Shown here piece by piece: positions 12,761 through 18,373 of a stretch of DNA of 18,373 nucleotides. Each line of letters starts with the position of its first letter. The stretch's first letter is position 1. A model generated the notes under the pieces. The model searched no databases. It was not told the DNA's origin and saw only the letters and a list, made by a program, of their open reading frames with translations. The position numbers and the translations under genes were made by a program. The stretch spans positions 1 through 18,373 of the forward strand of contig JAUXBQ010000016.1 in the NCBI GenBank assembly GCA_030619365.1, written 5' to 3'. This DNA is from a candidate division FCPU426 bacterium (GTDB lineage Bacteria; Oederibacteriota; JAAXVQ01; JAUVAV01).

Positions 12761-14866
12761 TTAACGCAGGAAATGTATGGTTAAACCAATGGCTATCAGG
12801 ATGGCAATTAAAACCAGCAGGACAATGCCTTTGGATTTGCCGGGGGTATAACCCAAGTGTTTGGCGAATTGGACCACTTCATCTTTTCGTTCTTTGCGCG
12901 CGTTTTTAGGCAGCCGGGGGGTGTGAGTGAAAAGTCGCCCTAAGTTTGCGTTTAATCGCATATGCACATTCACAGACCAACCCGCGGCTTCTAAAAGAAC
13001 GCTCATATTCCTTTTGCGTATCTTGTTAAAACCGGCAATTATGCCGGGCAATAAAATTATGGTGGTCACGCCCAACAAGGTAATGAGCACATGCGTGGGT
13101 TTTACCTGGGAAAGAGCCTTGGTAATATAAGCCAGGGCCGAACCCAGAGCCGCAATAGCCACGCCCCCGGCGATTAAAAAGTTGCGCATTATGCCCGAGG
13201 TGTCAGTGGAAGAAAGACTTTTTTCGACCTTGGCTTGGGGGGATTGGGTGAATTTATCCAACTGTTTTTTTATATAATCCGCGAATTGCTGGAAAGGCGC
13301 TTTCACTGATTCCCAGGGACTGATGGGGTTAACCACAATATCGATTACTTTCGCATCCAGCTCCAGGCCGTCCGAAGTATAAAATATACCCCGCTTTCCA
13401 AGCCGCAATCCATTGGCATTTCCGGAAGTTACGGAAGCGATGATTTCATATTTAATATCGTTGTCCTGGCGGCCGGTAACTTCCAGATACAGTAAATAAA
13501 TATAACTACGCTCGGCTATGCTTTTGTGGGCCGGCCGCTCCTTGACTTTCATGGTAAAGGTGATTTTTCTGCCATCGATTATCAAGGTCCCCATTTCAAA
13601 AAGAGAACGGCGTTTAGGATCGTAAATATTGGCGAAACTTACAAAGTTGTTGGCCAATTCCATTAACCATCTTTGATAGAGAATAAGCTTCTCCAAATCA
13701 TGAATCTGGTTCAAATCACCCGCTACCTCTAAATCCTTGGCAATCAGTTGGTTTACCTGTTCTCTATAGGGTCCGGCCAGATAACCGCGGAGCACACTGG
13801 ATTCGATTTTATCGACTTTAGTGACTGGCTGGTTTTGGCGCCAGGTTTGATGGGGGATAAATATGTCTTTTACCTTGCTCCATTCATTTTTGGTAAGCTG
13901 TTGGGCATGACCTCCCAGGGCGCGGTTGAGAACCTTGGTTTGAAGTTCAAGCAAACGATCGAGATATAAAGGATTGGCGTTTTTCTTCCAGTCCAAAATG
14001 CCTTCCGGGTTAGGCGGAGCCAAGGGCCCCTCGTTAAGCCGGGTTTCCAATGTCGCGCTGTTCGCGAAATCGATGGTTTCCAGTTCCTGCTGACTTAGTC
14101 GCATCTGAGCCTGTGTTCTTTCATCAAACTTTACCATTGAACACTGAATGAAAAACTGCTCAATCTTCTCTTGTAAACCGGAGAGTAACGCATAAGCCTG
14201 GGGCGTATCACTTCCCCACGGCAGTATATCCGTGCTATCTTCACCCTGTTTTTTTTCGCCTTTCGCTTCCCAGGCCAGGTAGGCTTCGGTTTCGCCCATA
14301 AAATCTTTGAGTTGTTTTTCGCCAATTCCCGGCTCGCCGCAAGCATCCAACGTGGAACCCACCGTCTCGATAATTGAAACAATAAATTTGTTTAAATTAG
14401 TATCCGAGGTTACCTGGGGCGTAATAATACCATCACCATTGTTCTCCGCCTTGGACATAATACTTTGCACATCCCGAACCTGGGCCAGACTAATTTCCGG
14501 GGCTTCGGGCGTATTGAGATTTTTTAAAATAAGCTTGGCCGTGGCCAGCAACTTTTGACCTTCGGAATGCCCGGTGTCAATAGCGCTGAGTTTTAAAACT
14601 TCGGTTCCCTGGGATAAACAACTGCGATCGGTGAGTAATTTAAACAACCAGGAGAGAGCGCCTTTAAACTCGCGCGGCCGGATGCGCCCGTTTTTGTCAG
14701 TGTCAATATAGGCGGTAAAGGCCGGATCGCAGTTGAGGCTATTCACCGGGAGGCTGGTAGCCGCCCAGTGCGCTTCATCCAAAGCAGGCACTTTCTCTAA
14801 ATCTTGTTCAGACTGCATTTTAAGTTGGTAACTGCCGCCGTAATTTTTAAATCTCAATTTTGACAT
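12761..14866 (-). CDS. EF-hand protein with C-terminal membrane segments, function unknown
   Basis: A 701-residue protein. A canonical 12-residue EF-hand loop is at 55-66 (D55, D57, N59, G60, I62, E66), and a degenerate loop is at 141-152 (ENNGDGIITPQV) lacking the first Asp and last Glu. A large soluble region follows, with charged helices (about 180-400) and a beta-rich segment around 430-510 ('TLIIDGRKITFTMKVKERP', 'YEIIASVTSG'). Hydrophobic segments at about 563-583, 592-613 and 679-700 are separated by a basic loop, so the protein is probably membrane anchored at its C-terminal end. It has no signal peptide, so the EF-hand region may face the cytoplasm, which would suit a calcium sensor. 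ATG at 14866 follows AAGGAA by eight bases. No family name is certain. Codon use is clearly more AT-rich than in the glycan cluster. Confidence 0.8.
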   Translation of the reverse strand: MSKLRFKNYGGSYQLKMQSEQDLEKVPALDEAHWAATSLPVNSLNCDPAFTAYIDTDKNGRIRPREFKGALSWLFKLLTDRSCLSQGTEVLKLSAIDTGHSEGQKLLATAKLILKNLNTPEAPEISLAQVRDVQSIMSKAENNGDGIITPQVTSDTNLNKFIVSIIETVGSTLDACGEPGIGEKQLKDFMGETEAYLAWEAKGEKKQGEDSTDILPWGSDTPQAYALLSGLQEKIEQFFIQCSMVKFDERTQAQMRLSQQELETIDFANSATLETRLNEGPLAPPNPEGILDWKKNANPLYLDRLLELQTKVLNRALGGHAQQLTKNEWSKVKDIFIPHQTWRQNQPVTKVDKIESSVLRGYLAGPYREQVNQLIAKDLEVAGDLNQIHDLEKLILYQRWLMELANNFVSFANIYDPKRRSLFEMGTLIIDGRKITFTMKVKERPAHKSIAERSYIYLLYLEVTGRQDNDIKYEIIASVTSGNANGLRLGKRGIFYTSDGLELDAKVIDIVVNPISPWESVKAPFQQFADYIKKQLDKFTQSPQAKVEKSLSSTDTSGIMRNFLIAGGVAIAALGSALAYITKALSQVKPTHVLITLLGVTTIILLPGIIAGFNKIRKRNMSVLLEAAGWSVNVHMRLNANLGRLFTHTPRLPKNARKERKDEVVQFAKHLGYTPGKSKGIVLLVLIAILIAIGLTIHFLR

Positions 14867-14900
14867 GAGGTGTTTTCCTTACATTTGTTTATTGTGTTGC

Positions 14901-14943
14901 TGGTGACACCATATATGCCTGGCACCTTGCCAGGGGCAAGGTG
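14901..14943. promoter_or_regulatory. Two palindromes between the coiled-coil and EF-hand genes
   Basis: TGGTG-A-CACCA (14901-14911) is a perfect 11-bp palindrome about 35 bases upstream of the EF-hand start. CACCTTGCC-AGG-GGCAAGGTG (14923-14943) is a hairpin with 9-bp arms. The hairpin lies 30 bases after the coiled-coil stop but has no U-run, so it may be an attenuating stem and not a terminator. The 11-bp palindrome could be an operator. Both roles are guesses. Confidence 0.4.
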
Positions 14944-14973
14944 GCGATTGGCGAGAGAGTATTTTGCGCTCAT

Positions 14974-15258
14974 TCAGGCCTGTTTTCGCTCCAGCCGCCC
15001 TACTCGCTTTTGCAGTTTAATGAATTCTCCTCGCTCAACTTTTTCATGAAGCAAGCCCTTTATTTCGGTTTGTCCTTCATGTAATAGTACAATCTGTTCT
15101 TTCATTATTTCCTGATTGTTTTCCAGTTTATCCAGACTTTTCTCCGTCTTTTCCTGGTTATACTGCGCGGCCTCGCCCAGCTTCTTGATGTTGGAGTTTA
15201 CACTTTCAATTACAGTCTTGAATTCATTCAACGTAATCACCTTCTTCTCTTCCGCCAT
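14974..15258 (-). CDS. 94-residue coiled-coil protein
   Basis: After a short N-terminus ('MAEEKKVITLNEFKTVIES') almost the whole protein is a heptad-rich, charged helix: 'NIKKLGEAAQYNQEKTEKSLDKLENN', 'LLHEGQTEIKGLLHEKVERGEF', ending in 'LQKRVGRLERKQA'. No signal peptide or membrane segment is present, so it is probably a cytosolic oligomer or a tether for another protein. The open frame extends to 15318, but ATG at 15258 has a near-perfect AGGAGG six bases upstream, while the longer version has none. It precedes the EF-hand membrane protein on the same strand with 107 bases between. A functional link to that protein is possible but unproven. Similar small helical proteins are annotated only as hypothetical. 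Confidence 0.75.
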   Translation of the reverse strand: MAEEKKVITLNEFKTVIESVNSNIKKLGEAAQYNQEKTEKSLDKLENNQEIMKEQIVLLHEGQTEIKGLLHEKVERGEFIKLQKRVGRLERKQA

Positions 15259-15376
15259 GTCCGTCCTCCTGAATGGGATGCGTTCAGAAGAGTTAGACCA
15301 AAAAAGCGGAAAATCCATGCGCGGCCAGAGAGGTATTTTCCTCTATTCAGGAAAGAATGCAAGTAATTAAAAATAT

Positions 15377-15541
15377 TTCGCGCAAAGCCGCAAAGGCGCC
15401 AAGTTTATAAAGGCTGTCATTGCGAGGAGTTCGAAACGGACCTCGTGCGGAGCGACGAAGCAATCTCTGGTAGGAATATCGCAGCCGCCTGCAGAAGATT
15501 GCTTCGCTCCCGGCTTCGCCAACAGGTCGCTCGCAATGACA
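15377..15541. repeat. Composite dispersed repeat, full copy A
   Basis: TGTCATTGCGAGGAG (15415-15429) and the inverted CTCGCAATGACA (ending 15541) are the termini. Inside, GGAGCGACGAAGCAATCT (15449-15466) faces AGATTGCTTCGCTCC, so the 127-bp unit folds on itself. It is preceded by TTCGCGCAAAGCCGCAAAG (15377-15395), which recurs as TTCTCGCCAAGCCACAAAG before copy B at 18271 (16 of 19 identical). No gene is seen between 15259 and 15584; this repeat fills most of that gap. Confidence 0.75.
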
Positions 15542-15584
15542 AAATAAATACAGGCTTATCTTTCTTATCGTCTTTGCGTGAGGA

Positions 15585-16058
15585 TCATTTTTTACCGTTT
15601 AGGACCTCTGTCCCCGTAGCAGCCCGGGCGAAGCTGGCCAGCGCCTTCCTGATCTTTCCTGCCGGCTTTTCGCAATCCTTGATCTCGTGGCGTTTCACCA
15701 GGTATTGGGGATCATTGTACGAGTACCAGGTCTCCCCTTTCGCGTCTTCCCAGATAAGCGCCTTTTGCGGCAGATCGATGGCCACTGTGCGGGAGCACTG
15801 CATCAGCTTGGTGCCGGCCTTGGGATTTCCGAAAATGACCACTGTTGCCGGTTTCATATCCAACCCCACCTTCCTGGCCCCGGCCGCATGGTCGATTTTC
15901 GCGAACACGGTCATGCCTTTATCATCCAGCGCCTTCTCCAGGCGTTCCAGGGTCTCCTGGAGCTGGTATTGGCTTTTCAGGGTGATTATGCCATCTGCGG
16001 CAAAGGATACATTCGTGAAGAGCATTAGAATGGCTAAAGCGGAGATTATTCGGGACAT
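15585..16058 (-). CDS. Exported DUF302 protein
   Basis: A 157-residue protein with a signal peptide (residues 1 to about 21: basic start, hydrophobic 'IISALAILMLF', then 'NVSFA' before the mature ADG). The mature part shows the DUF302 pattern: 'LERLEKALDDKGMTVFAKIDHAAGA' followed by 'VVIFGNPKAGTKLMQCSRTVAIDLPQKALIWED' and 'WYSYNDPQYLVKRHEI'. DUF302 domains have a compact alpha/beta fold of unknown role and are often periplasmic. ATG at 16058 follows AAAGGAGG by eight bases, an excellent ribosome binding site. It stands alone, with the repeat on its 3' side and the divergent Fic gene on its 5' side (195 bases apart). Function is unknown; the family assignment is firm. Confidence 0.88.
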   Translation of the reverse strand: MSRIISALAILMLFTNVSFAADGIITLKSQYQLQETLERLEKALDDKGMTVFAKIDHAAGARKVGLDMKPATVVIFGNPKAGTKLMQCSRTVAIDLPQKALIWEDAKGETWYSYNDPQYLVKRHEIKDCEKPAGKIRKALASFARAATGTEVLNGKK

Positions 16059-16194
16059 GCGGGAAGCCTCCTTTTAGAGATTGATATGGGAATTGTAGGT
16101 TATTTTGAGGATGGGGGCAATGGGAGAAATGGGTGGTGAGTAATGTGAGCGGGGATCCCCAAAAAAAGGCAATGTATCTTATGAGTTATCTATG

Positions 16195-16232
16195 TTGCAA
16201 AGATATATATCTTGTGCTATATTATATATAGC
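16195..16232 (+). promoter_or_regulatory. Probable sigma-70 promoter with overlapping palindromes for the Fic gene
   Basis: TTGCAA (16195-16200) and TATATT (16218-16223) are separated by exactly 17 bases. The perfect palindrome AGATATATATCT (16201-16212) lies in the spacer, and GCTATAT-TAT-ATATAGC (16216-16232) covers the -10 element. Bound protein at either would block RNA polymerase. The HTH-like N-terminus of the Fic protein makes autoregulation a reasonable guess. AGGTG before ATG 16254 is the ribosome binding site. Confidence 0.6.
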
Positions 16233-16253
16233 AATTAATACTACAGGTGAAAC

Positions 16254-17159
16254 ATGGAAAAGATACCTGGAACACCCAACCATAAGCTCATCCACCTCCT
16301 GAAGCACGCGGGTGGCATGAACAAATCCCGCTTGGCCAGGGAGCTGGAAACCACCTATCTGAACGTCCACCGCTGGGTGGAAACCCCCGATAAAATAGTG
16401 CGCAACGTGCAGATGCGCCGGGACATCGACAGCCTGTTCAAGAAATACATAGATATCCGGCCCCTGGTGCTTGAGATTGTGAAAAAAGGCCAGGATCCCC
16501 TCAAAATCCTGAAAAACAACCCCGCGGCGCGCGAACGCTTCTTTGTCAAAATGACTTATAATTCGAACGCCATTGAGGGCAACCGGATGACCGAGCGGGA
16601 TACGGAGCTGGTATTTCAGAACCAGAAGATTAAGGGCAGGGTCAGTGACATCATGGAAATCGTCAACCATCGCGAGGCCCTGATCTTTATGCTCCACAGT
16701 CTCCATAAAGGCTTCCGGATCTCCGAGCCTTATATTCTCACCTTGCACGACCGGGTCATGCGTGGTTTCCATGACAAGCTGCCCGGTCAATACCGGACCG
16801 GATACGTGAACATCACCAATACCAAGGTCAAGGTGCCCAATGCCCAGGAAGTGCCGGCACAAATGAAAGAGCTGGTCAAGCGCCTGAATGCTGATGATAA
16901 GGACGTCATTGGCCGGGCGGCGCTGGGCCATCACGCTTTCGAGGTGATTCACCCTTTTTTCGACGGCAATGGCCGCGTGGGACGACTGCTGATGATCTCG
17001 CAACTCCTGACCCAAGGATTGCCGCCGGCCCTGGTGCCTTACGCGGACCAGTACCGTTATTACTGGGCGCTGGATAAGGCCAGTGACAAAGAGACGCAGC
17101 ACATTATCCAATTTGTTTGCGATTGTATTTTGCTCGGATTCGATCTGTTGAATCAGTAA
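16254..17159 (+). CDS. Fic-domain AMPylator with N-terminal HTH and built-in inhibitory helix
   Basis: A 301-residue protein that by family transfers AMP, or another phosphate-containing group, to hydroxyl side chains of target proteins. Residues about 10-45 ('KLIHLLKHAGGMNKSRLARELETTYLNVHRWV') resemble a winged helix-turn-helix. The inhibitory motif [S/T]xxxE[G/N] is at S104-x3-E108-G109, N-terminal to the core, which makes it a class II Fic protein held inactive by E108. The catalytic Fic motif HPFFDGNGRVGR is intact at 233-244, with catalytic H233. 'PGQYRTGYVNI' forms the flap region. ATG at 16254 is supported by AGGTG upstream. The gene is monocistronic, with no partner antitoxin needed because the inhibitory helix is in cis. 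Target unknown; a stress, phage-response or regulatory role is inferred. Confidence 0.9.
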   Translation: MEKIPGTPNHKLIHLLKHAGGMNKSRLARELETTYLNVHRWVETPDKIVRNVQMRRDIDSLFKKYIDIRPLVLEIVKKGQDPLKILKNNPAARERFFVKMTYNSNAIEGNRMTERDTELVFQNQKIKGRVSDIMEIVNHREALIFMLHSLHKGFRISEPYILTLHDRVMRGFHDKLPGQYRTGYVNITNTKVKVPNAQEVPAQMKELVKRLNADDKDVIGRAALGHHAFEVIHPFFDGNGRVGRLLMISQLLTQGLPPALVPYADQYRYYWALDKASDKETQHIIQFVCDCILLGFDLLNQ

Positions 17160-17291
17160 AGATCCCCTGCCCCATTCCTGCCAACTTTTCACACCAGGCA
17201 ACAGTCTGCATTCTGGATTTCAAAGCGGTCTTAGGAGGGGGATTTTTTAATGCATAAAAGCATGAACGTCTTGGGCAATTTCAGACCCAAC

Positions 17292-17379
17292 CGTAGGGGC
17301 GAGGCTTGCCCTGCATACGCAGGGCAGGTTCGGCTTGTCCAGCGTATGCGGGACGAATGCCGGATCCCTCGCCCTAGGT
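17292..17379. repeat. Degenerate nested inverted repeat between the Fic gene and the antitoxin
   Basis: CGTAGGGGCGAGG (17292-17304) faces CCCTCGCCCTAGG (17367-17379) imperfectly. Inside, GCCCTGC-ATAC-GCAGGGC (17308-17325) is a perfect 7-bp hairpin, and CCTGCATACGC pairs with GCGTATGCGGG (17342-17352). This looks like another dispersed palindromic repeat. The surrounding 17160-17445 holds no gene I can support. Confidence 0.55.
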
Positions 17380-17445
17380 GCCGGAATTTCAGCCAATTTG
17401 ACAATTTTACAACGTCCCCGTTTCTAATCTCGAAGGAACGGCTGT

Positions 17446-17754
17446 TCAGGATGAAAAAGCCTTGCGGTTTCGCTCCAACTTTAAATGCAATCCGATACAT
17501 TGAATCACTCTCATAACATTGGCAATACTGGGATTCCCTGTTTTGGAAGTCATCCGGTATATGCTGCCACGATGGACGCGGCACTTTTTGGCAAAACGGC
17601 TCATGTTCCCCTGGGCTTCCGCCACGTCTCTCAGCGCAAGCAGGAACACCTTGGGATCTCCATCCTCCAGAGCGGCGTTCAGGTATCCTATGGCTTCTTT
17701 GGGATCTTTAAGTTCTTTTTTCAGGTCCTGTCTGTAATCTCTATAAGGTTTCAT
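17446..17754 (-). CDS. HigA-type antitoxin (COG3636-like, Xre HTH)
   Basis: A 102-residue protein with the signature 'YRQDLKKELKDPKEAIGYLNAALEDGDPKVFLLALRDVAEAQG' followed by an HTH, 'MSRFAKKCRVHRGSIYRMTSKTGNPSIANVMRVIQCIGLHLKL'. This is the standard layout of antidote proteins that pair with COG3657-type killer proteins. It would bind and neutralise the toxin and, through the HTH, repress their shared promoter. The start overlaps the toxin stop (ATGA, 17751-17754), so translation is coupled. The HTH is about residues 50-90. Toxin-first order is the HigBA arrangement. The C-terminal tail (NRKAFSS) is short. Confidence 0.9.
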   Translation of the reverse strand: MKPYRDYRQDLKKELKDPKEAIGYLNAALEDGDPKVFLLALRDVAEAQGNMSRFAKKCRVHRGSIYRMTSKTGNPSIANVMRVIQCIGLHLKLERNRKAFSS

Positions 17755-18077
17755 TGCATTCTCCTCTTGAAATCCAACCAGTATTCCAATGCTTTGTTTA
17801 TATCCTTTTTCTGGGTACCCTTATGTCCAGCACATAAGAGGAGTAAGATTTGATTCTCCCAGCGACTAAAGTAAATTCTGTATCCGGGCCCAAAATGAAG
17901 CCTCATTTCCCACACGCCAGACTTGAGATGCTTGCAGTCGGATAAGTATCCCAGGCGCAGCTTATTTATGCCGATCTCCACTCGCTTTTTGGCAGTCCAT
18001 TCGATTTTGTTTAGCCAATCTCTAAATGGCACCCTTCCGTTTTGAGTTCGGTATTGCGAAACGGTTACTTTTTCCAT
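17751..18077 (-). CDS. HigB/RelE-superfamily toxin (COG3657-like killer protein)
   Basis: A 108-residue small basic protein: 'GRVPFRDWLNKIEWTAKKRVEIGINKLRLGYLSDCKHLKSGVWEMRLHFGPGYRIYFSRWENQILLLLCAGHKGTQKKDINKALEYWLDF'. The 'GVWEMRLHFGPGYRIYF' and 'LLLLCAGHKGTQKKDI' blocks are diagnostic of the addiction-module killer family in the RelE/ParE fold. Members are thought to cleave mRNA at the ribosome, though this is not proved for every family member. ATG at 18077 follows AAAGGCGG by about four bases. The pair forms a two-gene operon with an operator-like palindrome upstream. All expected blocks are intact, so the system is probably functional. Confidence 0.9.
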   Translation of the reverse strand: MEKVTVSQYRTQNGRVPFRDWLNKIEWTAKKRVEIGINKLRLGYLSDCKHLKSGVWEMRLHFGPGYRIYFSRWENQILLLLCAGHKGTQKKDINKALEYWLDFKRRMQ

Positions 18078-18092
18078 ATAACCGCCTTTCTA

Positions 18093-18121
18093 AGTGTCGC
18101 ATATACGCGACAGTATGTCAA
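18093..18121 (-). promoter_or_regulatory. Toxin-antitoxin promoter and operator-like palindrome
   Basis: On the minus strand TTGACA (18121-18116) is a consensus -35 element. TGTCGC-N6-GCGACA (18095-18112) is an 18-bp inverted repeat just downstream, between the -35 and the start codon and overlapping the likely -10, which is a poor match (GACACT at 17-bp spacing). This placement fits repression by the toxin-antitoxin complex through the antitoxin HTH. Confidence 0.55.
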
Positions 18122-18230
18122 GCGCTCCCGCAATGGGGGAAATCTACTTATAACTATTTGTTTTTATTAGTGGGTTTCTAAATTGTTAGACAGGAAAACG
18201 GTGGAATCCATGCGCAGGATTTAAGGTTTT

Positions 18231-18363
18231 TTCTCGCCAAGCCACAAAGCCGATCAGGAAAGAAAATGGTTGTCATTGCGAGGAGCGTATTCTGCGACGA
18301 AGCAATCTCCAATATGACAATGGGTTTCCTATAGGGGATTGCTTCGCTGTGCTCGCAATGACA
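18231..18363. repeat. Composite dispersed repeat, copy B
   Basis: TTGTCATTGCGAGGAGCG (from 18270) and inverted GCTCGCAATGACAA bound a 93-bp unit whose inner halves, GACGAAGCAATCTCC and GGGGATTGCTTCGC, pair with each other. TTCTCGCCAAGCCACAAAG (18231-18249) precedes it as in copy A, and ATCCATGCGC occurs further upstream of both copies (18216-18225 and 15313-15322). This is the last feature of the window; no gene is seen after 18121. Confidence 0.75.
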
Positions 18364-18373
18364 ACATAGAAAA

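Noticed and set aside
17250..17516. 88-codon plus-strand open frame with a good Shine-Dalgarno
   Set aside because: Most of it is repeat sequence and antisense to the antitoxin; kept only as a low-interest finding because of the ribosome binding site.
15415..18363. CRISPR array from the recurring TGTCATTGCGAGGAG repeats
   Set aside because: Copies are far apart, vary in length, fold on themselves and lack regular spacers; no cas genes are present.

Overview
The window looks like chromosomal DNA from an uncultivated, probably Gram-negative bacterium. Genes are compact, intergenic regions carry palindromic repeats, and the glycan genes are GC-rich. The protein set (heptosyltransferase-like GT9, a Y1/RAYT transposase, a small conserved protein of the 'AEQMANxGSEV' type, a TPR membrane protein) is of a kind I associate with Omnitrophota-like or other candidate-phylum genomes. 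That placement is an impression and no rRNA or marker gene is present to support it. I see no tRNA, rRNA or CRISPR array.

Layout. (1) 1-2864: the last codons of an unknown gene, translationally coupled (ATGA) to a large SNF2/RapA-like helicase. (2) 2865-3628: a RAYT (REP-associated tyrosine transposase) with three related palindromes. One ends inside the gene's Shine-Dalgarno and one lies in frame inside the gene; their arms differ by compensatory changes. (3) 3630-5621, minus strand: a polytopic membrane protein with C-terminal TPRs. (4) 5866-11989, plus strand: a glycan or glycolipid cluster of UDP-glucuronate decarboxylase-like SDR, GT9, polyprenol-phosphate-mannose-synthase-like GT2, methyltransferase, B12-binding-like radical SAM protein, and a second methyltransferase separated by a 137-bp inverted-repeat element.

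(5) 11990-12280: a nest of at least three repeat families marks a sharp boundary. Beyond it, GC falls by eye and the next four genes are on the minus strand: a 110-aa conserved protein, a 701-aa EF-hand membrane protein, a 94-aa coiled-coil protein and an exported DUF302 protein. (6) 16195-17159: a Fic-domain protein with an N-terminal HTH and a palindrome-rich promoter. (7) 17446-18121, minus strand: a HigB/HigA-type toxin-antitoxin pair with an operator-like palindrome. Copies of a 'TGTCATTGCGAGGAG' repeat lie at 15.4 kb and 18.3 kb, with a half copy at 12.2 kb and a fossil at 9.56 kb.

How the genes may work together. The plus-strand cluster plausibly makes and modifies a surface polysaccharide or lipid-linked sugar: UDP-xylose supply, sugar transfer, polyprenyl-linked sugar donor, and methylation. 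The helicase with its truncated partner and the Fic and toxin-antitoxin genes give the flanks an accessory character. The strongest leads for something undescribed are the self-targeted RAYT/palindrome arrangement, the EF-hand membrane protein with its small neighbours, and the helicase operon cut by the window edge.
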